A stretch of DNA of 22,918 bases. Source: JBCBZH01 sp039815415 (GTDB lineage: Bacteria; Bacteroidota; Rhodothermia; Rhodothermales; Rubricoccaceae). Below the pieces are notes generated by a model. The model ran no database searches. It was not told the DNA's origin and saw only the letters and a program-made list of their open reading frames with translations. Shown in pieces: positions 1 to 6,772 of the stretch. Numbering within the stretch: the first letter of the stretch is position 1; every line of letters starts with the position of its first letter. A program made the position numbers and the translations under genes. The DNA lies in the NCBI GenBank assembly GCA_039815415.1, contig JBCBZH010000034.1:1-22918 (forward strand), in the 5' to 3' direction.

Positions 1-468
1 CGCGAGGAAGCCATTCCGCCTCCTCCCCCACCACCTCCGCCGCCGCCGCCAGAGGCTCCCGATGCACCGCCACCGCCGCCCCCTCCGCCACCACCAGCGC
101 CCGAACCGCCCCCTCCGCCGCCAGCCCCCCCACCGGCTCCCTCTGAAGATGATGTCATCGCGTCTGTTGTGATCAACTCCGACAATCTCCGTTTAGATCA
201 AACTCGAATCCGACCTGTTATCGCACAAGAGTTCGCCCCCCGCCCCGGTGAATTGGGGTTGCCTCTCGATCCGGGTGAAGCCCTCGTGGCCTTTGAGGTG
301 AATGACCTGGGCGTTGCTGACAACATCCGGGTCCTGAGCGCCAGCTCGGACACACACGCACGCTATGCACGCATGCATGTCGAATCTTTCGCCTTCAGCC
401 GGGACGCTGCAGGGACCGAAAGCACCGCAAAGGTTCGGCTTTGGAGAGCGTTTGCGCAAGGCGAGTAG
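1..468 (+). CDS. C-terminal part of a proline-rich, TonB-like protein (5' truncated)
   Basis: The reading frame is open from the first base, so the gene starts before the window and only the last 155 codons are visible. The first ~48 residues are runs of proline (12, then 10, then shorter runs) broken by Glu, Ala and Asp, which suits an extended linker crossing the periplasm. The last ~100 residues form a compact domain with a strand-turn-strand pattern (VAFEVNDLGVADNIRVL, then a late VESFAF and VRLWRAF) resembling the C-terminal domain of TonB energy transducers. If so, it would couple inner-membrane proton-motive force to an outer-membrane receptor such as the one at 19835. The TM anchor that would confirm this is outside the window. 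A GTG at 169 is an internal codon, not a start. Alternative: another Pro-rich envelope protein. The gene ends 54 bp before a strong hairpin. Confidence 0.55.
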   Translation, partial: REEAIPPPPPPPPPPPPEAPDAPPPPPPPPPPAPEPPPPPPAPPPAPSEDDVIASVVINSDNLRLDQTRIRPVIAQEFAPRPGELGLPLDPGEALVAFEVNDLGVADNIRVLSASSDTHARYARMHVESFAFSRDAAGTESTAKVRLWRAFAQGE

Positions 469-521
469 GACATGGCACGAGCGACACCAACTCGACGCCC
501 TAGCCGACAGATAAACAGACG

Positions 522-550
522 TCGAGCTGGCGAGGCGTTCGCCAGCTCGA
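522..550. terminator. Perfect 12-bp hairpin between convergent genes
   Basis: TCGAGCTGGCGA (522-533) and TCGCCAGCTCGA (539-550) are perfect inverted repeats around a 5-nt loop. The site lies between the plus-strand gene ending at 468 and the minus-strand gene ending at 573, so it could terminate both. There is no long U-tract. The stem belongs to the iterated motif family of this window. Confidence 0.7.
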
Positions 551-572
551 GGGAAAGCAGAGCTGGGATCGG

Positions 573-1118
573 CTACTGGATCGTCAGCCGATACTCAAGC
601 TCGACGCGGCAGTCGGAGGTGGTGCCGATCACGATGCTCTGCTCCCCGGCGACGCGCTGAAACAGGCCGTCTTCGAAGGGATGCGAGCGGATCTGCTGCA
701 CATCGTCGAAGCGAGCATCGCGGGTGGTTTGGGTGTCCCACTCCATGCCCGAGAACCGAACACCGAAGGTGCCATTCACGTCGCGAGCCCGCTCGGCAGA
801 GACCAGGCCATCGACCGCGCGGCGCTGACGCGGGTTGAACGCGTACAAGCCCACCGCCCCTCCGCTCGCACTCGGGTGCGTCCCATAGGGGAGCCCGGTT
901 GGAAAGTCCGTGCTGGAGATCACGTTGTTTCCGGCATCCACGAGGGCGACCTGGAATTGAAAGTCGCCAGGGTTGGTGGACGACTCGCAGTTGCCGAATG
1001 CCTCGAAGGCAACGACATCCACGGTAACGAGAGCGGCCTCGGGTTCGGGATCGGCGGTGTCGCAGGCGGCGAGACCCAGGGCGAGGACGAGAACAGGAAG
1101 GGTGCGAAGAAACGTCAT
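573..1118 (-). CDS. Secreted lipoprotein, paralogue of the one at 6094-6648
   Basis: 181 residues starting at MTFLRTL. A hydrophobic signal sequence ends in a lipobox (LAAC), so Cys19 should be lipidated; the frame extends 20 codons upstream, but that start would bury the signal peptide. The family is not one I recognise. The mature part aligns by eye with the 184-residue lipoprotein at 6094-6648: an early GNCESS...GDFQF block (Cys44), an EWDT motif in the middle, and a C-terminal SDCRVELEY block (Cys170). The two conserved cysteines could form a disulfide. The gene has its own upstream element at 1172-1201, shared exactly with the paralogue. Function unknown; a surface or periplasmic beta-rich protein is likely. 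Confidence 0.8.
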   Translation of the reverse strand: MTFLRTLPVLVLALGLAACDTADPEPEAALVTVDVVAFEAFGNCESSTNPGDFQFQVALVDAGNNVISSTDFPTGLPYGTHPSASGGAVGLYAFNPRQRRAVDGLVSAERARDVNGTFGVRFSGMEWDTQTTRDARFDDVQQIRSHPFEDGLFQRVAGEQSIVIGTTSDCRVELEYRLTIQ

Positions 1119-1171
1119 GGCTGAACAGGTCAGATGGAACAAGCTGGCGGGCAGCGTGCCCTCCACTCCCC

Positions 1172-1201
1172 GACGCACCGTTCCTGCATGTCACCGATCA
1201 C
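1172..1201 (-). promoter_or_regulatory. Bipartite promoter element, copy 1
   Basis: On the minus strand this reads GTGATCGG-N14-GGTGCGTC, ending 53 bp before the ATG at 1118. It matches copies at 1777-1806, 6698-6727 and 7354-7383 in all 16 box positions with the same 14-bp spacer. If the boxes are read as -35 GTGATCGG and -10 GCGTC, the spacer is 17 bp, which is usual for ECF-type promoters; CGTC-like -10 boxes are common for such sigma factors. An A-rich GAGAAAAC lies just upstream, as in copy 3. Confidence 0.75.
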
Positions 1202-1261
1202 GCATCGTCGTTTTCTCCAGAGGGTCAGAACCACCTCCACGGACTGCCAACCCATATACAT

Positions 1262-1294
1262 GTCGGGCTGGCGATGTGGCGTCGCCAGCCCGAC
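1262..1294. terminator. Perfect 13-bp hairpin downstream of lipoprotein gene 1341-1727
   Basis: GTCGGGCTGGCGA (1262-1274) pairs perfectly with TCGCCAGCCCGAC (1282-1294) around a 7-nt loop. It lies just past the end of the minus-strand gene at 1341 and upstream of the promoter for the gene at 1118, so it is well placed to insulate the two. The stem is a GGGCTGGCG variant of the common GAGCTGGCG stem. Confidence 0.7.
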
Positions 1295-1340
1295 GGAGGG
1301 CCGAAATGTCCCCGAAGGCCCGTTGTTATGGAGGGACCTC

Positions 1341-1727
1341 CTAGTACTGCGCCAGCTCGAGCGTCACGGAGGCCTCGCCCGGCTCACACGGGATGTACTC
1401 TTTCGATGGCCCGTAACTCCCCCCGTTGGCTGTAGCCCCAAAGGCGTTGACGAGAAGCGAGCTGCGCTCGCACTCTGCCACCTCAAACACCGCCTGCCCA
1501 TTGGCGTCTGCGTTGGTGGTCTCGATCCAGTCCACGCTGAGCCCGAGCTGGTCATAACCGACCCCGACCCGCGCAGCCGACAGCGGCTCTCCCGTGTTGA
1601 CATCCTGAACGGTCACGCGAACCGTCAACGAGTCGTCTCCGATGGCTGCAAGGTCACAGCCGGAAGTGAGCAGAAGAAGCAGAAACGCACCGCACAGGCG
1701 CAGCGTGGAGGCCGGAGAAATGAGCAT
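1341..1727 (-). CDS. Small secreted lipoprotein with Ig-like/regulatory-type beta domain
   Basis: 128 residues from MLISPAS. The signal peptide has a long leucine run and a TSGC lipobox (lipidated Cys24); an in-frame start 11 codons earlier is less likely. The mature part (SLTVRVTVQDVNTGEPLSAA, then DANGQAVFEV) looks like the beta-sandwich fold of carboxypeptidase-regulatory-like or Big-type domains, in which a 'modifier introduced by the gene product, then G-x-A-x-F' pattern is typical. Two cysteines in the mature part (in AECE and IPCEP) may pair. The gene has its own exact copy of the bipartite promoter 49 bp upstream, so it probably belongs to the same regulon as the lipoproteins at 573 and 6094, although its sequence is unrelated to theirs. 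Precise function unknown. Confidence 0.75.
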   Translation of the reverse strand: MLISPASTLRLCGAFLLLLLTSGCDLAAIGDDSLTVRVTVQDVNTGEPLSAARVGVGYDQLGLSVDWIETTNADANGQAVFEVAECERSSLLVNAFGATANGGSYGPSKEYIPCEPGEASVTLELAQY

Positions 1728-1776
1728 GGCGATAGAGGAATGAGGATGTAGAGCGCACAAGACGCCGTCCTCTCCA

Positions 1777-1806
1777 GACGCACCTCTTTTCTCTCCAACC
1801 GATCAC
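1777..1806 (-). promoter_or_regulatory. Bipartite promoter element, copy 2
   Basis: On the minus strand, GTGATCGG-N14-GGTGCGTC ends 49 bp before the ATG at 1727. Both boxes and the spacer length match copies 1, 3 and 4 exactly, while the spacer sequence (A-rich here) differs, which argues for selection on the boxes rather than simple duplication. Confidence 0.75.
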
Positions 1807-1819
1807 ACCGGGTGCATTG

Positions 1820-1853
1820 TCGCCAGCTCGGGTGGATGCCCTCGAGCTAGCGA
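1820..1853. terminator. Near-perfect hairpin downstream of the histidine kinase gene
   Basis: TCGCCAGCTCG (1820-1830) pairs with CGAGCTAGCGA (1843-1853) with one mismatch. The site is 31 bp past the stop of the minus-strand histidine kinase gene. It is the same stem family as at 522-550. Confidence 0.6.
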
Positions 1854-1883
1854 ATGCCGCGCAGGAACGATGCGCGTACCGTT

Positions 1884-3119
1884 TCAGGAGCAGGGAATAA
1901 CGACTCGGACGAGCGTTCCCCCTCCCTCGAGAGGCCTGACCTCGAACGTGCCGCTCGCCAGATGTGCCCGGTGCCGCATCGTCCGAAGGCCGACGCCCGG
2001 GCCCCTGCTGGAATCCATCCCTCTGCCATCATCGGAGACCGTGAGCACGACACCCCGCGCGTCCGATTCCAGCGAGAGGTCAACGCGCGTAGGCTGGCCG
2101 TGCCGGAGGGCATTGCTCACAGCCTCCTGGGCAATCCGGTGGAGGTGTGTCTCCACCTCAGATGCCAGGCGCGGGAGATCTGTATCAGCCCGGCTTATCA
2201 CCTCGACACCCGTGGCATGAGATGCTGCGGCAGCCACGTCGGCCAGAGCGGAGGGGAGACCACCTGACTCGATCTCGGACGGCGACAGTCCCCGCGCGAG
2301 ACGCCGCACCTGCTGAACGCTGGAGTCGACCATGCCGGCCGCATCCATCATCTCGGCACTCGTAATGGCCTTCCCCTTCTCAAGACGACGCACCAGACCG
2401 TGCGTGTAGAATGAGAGCCCTGTGAGGTGGGACCCGACGCCATCATGCAGCTCGCGCCCGATCCGTGCCTGGGTCGCCTCCACGGAGTCCAGAAGGTCGG
2501 CCTGAAGCTGGGCACTCATCTTCGTCTCGTGAACCCACCGCTGAGCCGCACGCCCGACTGCCCTGGCCAACACACCGACGCAGATCCCACTGCCCGCAAT
2601 CATGGCCGCGATCCAGAACGCAGACTCACCGAGGGCACCGACAGCAGCATCGACGATAGCGAGGTAGCCGAGAGCCGCCACTGCGCCTGTAAACACGGCC
2701 ACCGCAAGCCGGAGGCGGAAGGCAGAGAGGGCGACGAACAGCATCAGCACCACAATCGGGCCGTCAAGCGTGGCGACAGGTGGGGTCAGGAGAAGCGTGG
2801 CCCCTGACGCATAGCCCCCCACTTCCAACAGCGTCATCACGAAAGGTCCGGCATTGGACGGACCGCGCCCCTCTGCCAGCCGCACCATGGCTGATCGGTA
2901 CGCCGCGATCTCGACCACTGCCACGGCACCTACGAACCCCATCAGAGGAATCGCTCCTCCCCAACCGACCGTTGAGGGCACCACCACCTGGGACGCTACA
3001 TGTGGAGCAACCCACACAGCGAGCAGGACCCACAATCCGCCGAAGAACACGGCCAGCACAGCCGACCGCAGGCGCTCGAACTGAAGCACGACGACGCCCA
3101 AGGGGTCCGGGGCGCTCAC
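1884..3119 (-). CDS. NarL-type sensor histidine kinase, six-TM input
   Basis: 411 residues. About six hydrophobic segments fill residues 20-186, with no large extracytoplasmic domain. A HisKA_3-type dimerisation/phosphoacceptor block follows, with RIGRELHDGVG (His225 the likely phosphorylated residue). The HATPase part shows the N box (HRIAQEAVSNALRH, Asn336), G1 (DDGRGM, 363-368) and G2 (GVGLRTM). It would autophosphorylate and pass phosphate to the response regulator encoded immediately upstream (3119-3769). The GTG start (3117-3119) overlaps the regulator's TAG stop by one base, which indicates translational coupling. The signal is unknown; the membrane-embedded input suggests sensing in or near the membrane. 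Confidence 0.9.
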   Translation of the reverse strand: MSAPDPLGVVVLQFERLRSAVLAVFFGGLWVLLAVWVAPHVASQVVVPSTVGWGGAIPLMGFVGAVAVVEIAAYRSAMVRLAEGRGPSNAGPFVMTLLEVGGYASGATLLLTPPVATLDGPIVVLMLFVALSAFRLRLAVAVFTGAVAALGYLAIVDAAVGALGESAFWIAAMIAGSGICVGVLARAVGRAAQRWVHETKMSAQLQADLLDSVEATQARIGRELHDGVGSHLTGLSFYTHGLVRRLEKGKAITSAEMMDAAGMVDSSVQQVRRLARGLSPSEIESGGLPSALADVAAAASHATGVEVISRADTDLPRLASEVETHLHRIAQEAVSNALRHGQPTRVDLSLESDARGVVLTVSDDGRGMDSSRGPGVGLRTMRHRAHLASGTFEVRPLEGGGTLVRVVIPCS

Positions 3120-3769
3120 TAGAGCAGCCCGCGCTCTTGGGCGTGGCGGATGGCATAGCGTGTCAGGTCGCCACCACTCTTCAAGCCCAGCTTCTTCTTA
3201 ATCCGCGCCCGGTAACTCTCGACCGTGTTCGGGCTGACGACCATCGCCTCGGCAATCTGTGACGTCGCGAGGCCGCGCCCTAGGTGCTCCAGGGCCTCCA
3301 GCTCGCGGTCGCTCAAGGCGTCGACGCCTGCCCCTGGCGTGACCGATCGGCCGTCGGAGACCTGGCGCACGATGGACTCGAACATGGCCGGGCTCACGTA
3401 TGTGCCACCTCGGAGCACACGCCGGATGGCTTCCACGATCAACCCCCCAGCCTCACTCTTCATCAGGTAGCCTCTTGCGCCTGCCTTCAGCACGCGCTCA
3501 GCATACAAGCTCTCGTCGTGCATCGACACCACCAGCACGGGGAGATCAGGCCGGGTGGCTTGGAGGGATTTCACCAGCTCGACCCCGCTCAGGCCTTTCA
3601 TCGACACGTCGGTCACAAGCAGGTTGCAGTCGTCCGGGATCTCGGCGAGGGCCTCCTCGGCGGATGCGGCTTCGCCACACACCTCCAGGCCTGGTGCCTC
3701 GCCGATCAGGAACCCGTAGCCCTTGCGGGTCACGGGATGGTCGTCCACGACGAAGATGCGAGCGGTCAT
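3119..3769 (-). CDS. NarL/FixJ-family response regulator
   Basis: 216 residues from MTARIFVVDDH. The receiver domain (1-~120) has the acidic pair D9/D10, phosphoacceptor Asp54 in LLVTDVSMKG and the conserved Lys104 (LMKSEAGG). A LuxR-type helix-turn-helix spans about 152-216 (LSDRELEALEHLGRG, then SPNTVESYRARIKKKLGL). It is the first gene of a two-gene operon with its cognate kinase. The frame is open well upstream, but only this start gives a normal receiver N-terminus. Two identical-arm dyads at 3812-3847 lie upstream of this gene and of the divergent lipoprotein gene, and are candidates for its own binding sites. Confidence 0.92.
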   Translation of the reverse strand: MTARIFVVDDHPVTRKGYGFLIGEAPGLEVCGEAASAEEALAEIPDDCNLLVTDVSMKGLSGVELVKSLQATRPDLPVLVVSMHDESLYAERVLKAGARGYLMKSEAGGLIVEAIRRVLRGGTYVSPAMFESIVRQVSDGRSVTPGAGVDALSDRELEALEHLGRGLATSQIAEAMVVSPNTVESYRARIKKKLGLKSGGDLTRYAIRHAQERGLL

Positions 3770-3811
3770 CCTACGAGAATAACGGCCCTCATGGACTCGA
3801 ACCCGTGATGT

Positions 3812-3847
3812 GGTGGACTCCACCACGCCACATGGGTGGCCTCCACC
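3812..3847. promoter_or_regulatory. Pair of 13-bp dyads, candidate operator
   Basis: GGTGG-N3-CCACC occurs twice, at 3812-3824 and 3835-3847, 23 bp apart start to start. A third small dyad, CCCC-AAT-GGGG, overlaps the edge at 3847-3857. They lie in the 205-bp gap between the divergent genes starting at 3769 and 3975. NarL-type regulators bind short inverted repeats, so autoregulation plus control of the lipoprotein gene is plausible but inferred. Confidence 0.5.
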
Positions 3848-3974
3848 CCCAATGGGGAGTGAGTCCCAATACAAACCGCCAGGTGCAGAAGGCGAATACT
3901 GGACGCCCCATGCAGGCCGCCATCGAGATCCCGCTCGAATCGGCTTGCGGTCTGCCCGCTTTCCCTGTCGCCTC

Positions 3975-4400
3975 ATGATCCGCTCCTTCTTGCCGTCTAC
4001 CCTTCTAGCTCTCTGCCTGCCGCTGGCGGGGTGCGCGACTTCAACGCCTTCTGAGTCCTCAGCTCCCCGAGCCGCCACCGCAAGCCCGGTCGATTCGATG
4101 GGAGACCTCGTCGGCGAATGGACCTACGCCGTTGCCTCGCCGGGGGGCGGCGACGAAGGCACGTTCACCATCACAGGACGCCCGGGCGCGTACAAGGGGG
4201 AAATCATCGCACAGGGCGAGCCCTACCCTCTCCGCTTCATCTCCCTCGACGGTGACGCACTCTCGTTCCAGTTTCAGGTAGGCAACGGTCCCATCGTCCG
4301 CTGCAATGGCACTCTCGAGGGCGGAGAGTTCAACGGCACCGCCAATGCGGGACCGTTCGGCACGTTTCCCATGACGGCCACCCACGCCTCGAAACGGTGA
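3975..4400 (+). CDS. Small secreted lipoprotein with beta-barrel-like domain
   Basis: 141 residues from MIRSFLP. A signal peptide ends in the lipobox LAGC (lipidated Cys20), followed by a Ser/Ala/Pro-rich spacer. The domain from ~41 (GDLVGEWTYAV) to the end repeats strand-like units ending in GTLEGGEFNGTANAGPFGTF and MTAT. This is the pattern of a small all-beta domain I recall from secreted hydrolases and lipoproteins of this group ('V-G-x-W ... G-T-v-x-G-d-x-f-s-G-T ... F-x-a-t'). It has no catalytic signature, so a binding or accessory role is more likely than enzyme activity. The frame is open further upstream through the dyad region, but the lipoprotein signal fixes this start. It is divergent from the response regulator and may be its target. 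Confidence 0.75.
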   Translation: MIRSFLPSTLLALCLPLAGCATSTPSESSAPRAATASPVDSMGDLVGEWTYAVASPGGGDEGTFTITGRPGAYKGEIIAQGEPYPLRFISLDGDALSFQFQVGNGPIVRCNGTLEGGEFNGTANAGPFGTFPMTATHASKR

Positions 4401-4418
4401 GGGCCGCACCCTGATGGA

Positions 4419-4457
4419 CGCCAGCTCGAGCTGATCTCGCCCAGCCTCGAGCTGGCG
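4419..4457. terminator. Perfect 12-bp hairpin between convergent genes
   Basis: CGCCAGCTCGAG (4419-4430) and CTCGAGCTGGCG (4446-4457) are perfect inverted repeats with a 15-nt loop. The site lies between the convergent genes ending at 4400 and 4478 and belongs to the window-wide stem family. Confidence 0.75.
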
Positions 4458-4477
4458 AAGCTCAAACCTGGGCTGAT

Positions 4478-5773
4478 CTACCGCGCCGCCAGCACGCGCA
4501 GCGCGTCCACCAGCTTCTCGGTGTCCGCCGGGCTGTTGTAGAGCGTGGGTGTTACGCGCACGCAGTCGCCTCCGGCGATTCCGGAGCGAGCGACAGTGAA
4601 GATGCCGAACTCGTCCTGCAGTGTGTTGGCCAGCGCGCGGTTCTCGTCGCGCCCGCCGCGCTCGTGCAGACGGAAGCTCGTGATGGCGCCCACCAGCTCG
4701 CCATCGTCTGGTGTGAGGATGTCTACGCCGTCGAGCGGACGCGCCTCAGCCACCCAGAGGTCGCGCAGATACCGAACCCGCGCCGCCTTGCGCTCCACGC
4801 CGATGGCGTCCTGAAAGTCGAGCGCGTCGGGGACCGTCAGCAGCGCCGCGAAGTTCATTGTGCCTGTGTGCAGGCGGCTGTCGATGCGGCCCAGGTTGCC
4901 CCGCTCGCCCGGCGCCGGGTCGATACCATCGAGGCCGCGCTCGCGAATGACCATCGCGCCCACGCCCACCGGAGCGCCCACCCACTTGTGCAGGTTGAGA
5001 CCGATGTAGTCGGCACCGAGGTCCTTGAGGTCGAGCGGCACCTGCCCGAACGAGTGCGCCGCGTCCACGATCACGTCTGCGCCGCGCGCTTTCGCCAGCT
5101 CGGTGATGGCTCGGACCGGGTGGATGAGCCCGGTCTTGTTGTTGGCGTGCGTGAGGAGCAGCAGCCGGGTCTGCGGGTTCGCATCGAGCGCTTCGGTGTA
5201 GGCGTCGAGGATGGCCGCATGGGAGGCCGGTTCCGGAATCGTCAGCGTAGCAACATCCGCACCGTGGCGCTGCGCCAGCCCGTCCATGGCCCACTGCATG
5301 GCCGGGTAGTCGAGATCGGCGTACATCACCGTGTCGCCCGCTCGGAGCCGGTTGTATTGCAGGATGAGCGCCTGCAGCGCCTCGGTCGCGTTGCGCGAAA
5401 AGGCGATCTCGCCCGGCTGGATGCCCAGCGCCTCCGCTACACGCGCCCGCACCGATTGCACCAGCTCGGGGAAGTCGCGCCGGGCGAAGAGCGAGCTTTC
5501 GCGGTTGACGCGGTCTGTGTGTCGGTGATAGGCCGCCAGCACAGGCGCCGCCATCATGCCGAAGTAGCCCGCCTCCATGTTGGTGGTGCGGTCGGTGACC
5601 CAGTAGAGGGCTGCGATCTGACGCCAGTAGTCTTCGTCGTTGGGACCGCCACGCGTCGAGCTGGCGATTGGCATGGTCGTCCGCGCACTGGCATGGGGGG
5701 CCCACGCGGGCGTCGCGGCGAGGCCTGCTGAGGCCAGCCCCGTCCGGCGGAGAAAGTCGCGGCGTGTGGTCAT
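4478..5773 (-). CDS. Tat-exported class V aminotransferase-fold PLP enzyme
   Basis: 431 residues. The N-terminus TTRRDFLRRTG is a twin-arginine signal, followed by an Ala-rich region ending near 30. The rest is a class V aminotransferase/cysteine desulfurase-like fold: SRNATEALQALI binds cofactor phosphate, DAAHSFG (Asp237, His240) contacts the PLP ring, and Lys263 in LNLHKWVGAP is the expected Schiff-base lysine. The closest families I recall are isopenicillin N epimerase-like and related PLP enzymes; the substrate cannot be read from sequence. Tat export implies folding with PLP bound in the cytoplasm before transport to the periplasm. It stands alone between convergent and divergent neighbours. 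The ATG is well placed, with the RR motif at residues 4-5. Confidence 0.9.
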   Translation of the reverse strand: MTTRRDFLRRTGLASAGLAATPAWAPHASARTTMPIASSTRGGPNDEDYWRQIAALYWVTDRTTNMEAGYFGMMAAPVLAAYHRHTDRVNRESSLFARRDFPELVQSVRARVAEALGIQPGEIAFSRNATEALQALILQYNRLRAGDTVMYADLDYPAMQWAMDGLAQRHGADVATLTIPEPASHAAILDAYTEALDANPQTRLLLLTHANNKTGLIHPVRAITELAKARGADVIVDAAHSFGQVPLDLKDLGADYIGLNLHKWVGAPVGVGAMVIRERGLDGIDPAPGERGNLGRIDSRLHTGTMNFAALLTVPDALDFQDAIGVERKAARVRYLRDLWVAEARPLDGVDILTPDDGELVGAITSFRLHERGGRDENRALANTLQDEFGIFTVARSGIAGGDCVRVTPTLYNSPADTEKLVDALRVLAAR

Positions 5774-5868
5774 ACCGCAAGGGTACCGCTACCCCGCCCG
5801 CTGCGCCAAGCGTCTGAGCCTATGGACCAACCTCGAGCTGGAGATCCGCTCTGATCCAATCCAGAACT

Positions 5869-5997
5869 GTCATCCTGAGCGGAACGAAGTGGAGTCGAAG
5901 GATCTCCGTCGAGCACAGCGCCAGCTCGAGGCTGGGGAACCGCTGTGACTTCCTGAGATCCTTCGACTGCGCCCTGCGGGCTTCGCTCAGGAGGACA
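5869..5997. repeat. REP-like inverted repeat (GTCATCCTGAGC ... GGATCT type)
   Basis: The left arm (5869-5907) begins GTCATCCTGAGCG and ends GTCGAAGGATCTCC. The right arm (5955-5997) reads GAGATCCTTCGACTGCG and ends CTTCGCTCAGGAGGAC, so the arms are inverted copies around a ~47-bp centre. Sequences of this general type are scattered as dispersed repeats in many bacterial genomes. It sits inside the only gene-free stretch over 300 bp (5774-6093); otherwise that stretch holds only copies of the CTCGAGCTGG motif (5832, 5921 and the hairpin at 6054), and I see no gene in it. Confidence 0.65.
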
Positions 5998-6053
5998 ATC
6001 CATGTGAGAGGTTCGCTCTCCCGCGAGGCGCTCGCAGCTCATTCGAGACCTCG

Positions 6054-6083
6054 CTAGCTCGAGCCGTCGTCTGCTCGAGCTGG
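6054..6083. terminator. Hairpin downstream of lipoprotein gene 6094-6648
   Basis: CTAGCTCGAG (6054-6063) pairs with CTCGAGCTGG (6074-6083) with one mismatch around a 10-nt loop. It lies 11 bp past the stop of the minus-strand gene, in terminator position. Same stem family as at 522-550. Confidence 0.55.
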
Positions 6084-6093
6084 TGATCACCCA

Positions 6094-6648
6094 TCATCCC
6101 GACACCGACGCCGTGTAGCGCAGCTCCACGCGGCAGCTCGACTTTGACCCAAGGCGGATGGTCTTGCGCCCGAGGTTCGACCACGTGCCATTGCTGAAGC
6201 GGTGCGATGCACGCCCGGTGCGCTCGCTCATGTCTCGGTCGCGAATGTTCGAGCCGCCGAAGTTTGTGTCCCACTCCGAGGCCTCGAACCCGATGGTGAC
6301 ATTGCCAATGCGGTCCTCCGCGATCTCGTAGGAGCGGGAATACTGGCCGAGGAGCACCTCCTTGCCGTGGGTCAGTTTCGGCATTCCGCGATACACGGTT
6401 CGGCTGTACTGCGACATCGCGCGCACGTCTTCCGTCACGTCGAACTCGAACTCGCCTGCATTGTTGATGCCGGCCACGTCGCAGTCGCCCTCCACATAGA
6501 TGCGGTCCATCGCGATGCGGAGCGTGACTATGCGCGGCTCCGGCTCAGGGTCGATTCCCGTCTCCGGCAGGCCGGGCTCGGTCATGGTGTCGCACGCGGA
6601 GATCGTCAGCGCGAAGGCGAGGAGGAAAGCAGAGCGGAGGAGCGTCAT
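6094..6648 (-). CDS. Secreted lipoprotein, paralogue of the one at 573-1118
   Basis: 184 residues from MTLLRSA; signal peptide with lipobox ISAC (lipidated Cys19) and then a Pro/Glu-rich spacer. It shares with the lipoprotein at 573-1118 the order GDCD...GEFEF (Cys56), EWDT, and SSCRVELRY near the end (Cys172), so the two form a small family with a possible conserved disulfide. The family is unknown to me. The promoter and part of the leader are also conserved between the two genes (the leader block ATGGAACA and an upstream GAGAAAAC), which suggests that the whole transcription unit was duplicated. It is divergent from the ECF sigma gene at 6773, and its promoter lies inside the 124-bp shared gap. 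Confidence 0.8.
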   Translation of the reverse strand: MTLLRSAFLLAFALTISACDTMTEPGLPETGIDPEPEPRIVTLRIAMDRIYVEGDCDVAGINNAGEFEFDVTEDVRAMSQYSRTVYRGMPKLTHGKEVLLGQYSRSYEIAEDRIGNVTIGFEASEWDTNFGGSNIRDRDMSERTGRASHRFSNGTWSNLGRKTIRLGSKSSCRVELRYTASVSG

Positions 6649-6697
6649 GGCCAGGAAGGCGGATGGAACAGGTCGAGGACAGGTGCCTCTGTTTCTG

Positions 6698-6727
6698 GAC
6701 GCACCGTTGCGCCAGACATCCGATCAC
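6698..6727 (-). promoter_or_regulatory. Bipartite promoter element, copy 3
   Basis: On the minus strand, GTGATCGG-N14-GGTGCGTC ends 49 bp before the ATG at 6648. All 16 box bases and the spacer length match the other three copies. It lies in the divergent gap with the sigma gene at 6773, so a factor bound here could affect both directions. Confidence 0.75.
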
Positions 6728-6772
6728 GGGGCCGTATGTTTTCTCGACGTGCATCCACCCACGCCTGCCCGA

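Noticed and set aside
16..145. Short CCG/CCT repeats that look like a tandem or CRISPR-like repeat
   Set aside because: They are proline codons in an open frame with mixed third positions, and there are no conserved repeats with unique spacers.
603..632. GTGATCGG-N14-GCCGCGTC on the minus strand, resembling the bipartite promoter at the right spacing
   Set aside because: It lies inside the coding sequence of the lipoprotein at 573-1118, near its C-terminus (codons of VIGTTSDCRV), with no gene starting just downstream; it has two mismatches and is best taken as chance.
472..660. Possible small plus-strand gene after the TonB-like gene
   Set aside because: It runs through the hairpin at 522-550 and into the end of the lipoprotein gene on the other strand; composition is Arg/Ser-rich with no recognisable feature.
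3810..3974. Upstream extension of the lipoprotein frame to 3810
   Set aside because: The extension translates the operator-like dyads and would place the signal peptide internally; the lipobox at residue 20 from the ATG at 3975 fits better.
5774..6093. Possible small gene in the largest intergenic gap
   Set aside because: The frames there are short, overlap the inverted repeat and the iterated motif, and show no conserved features; the gap is better explained as repeat DNA plus a terminator.
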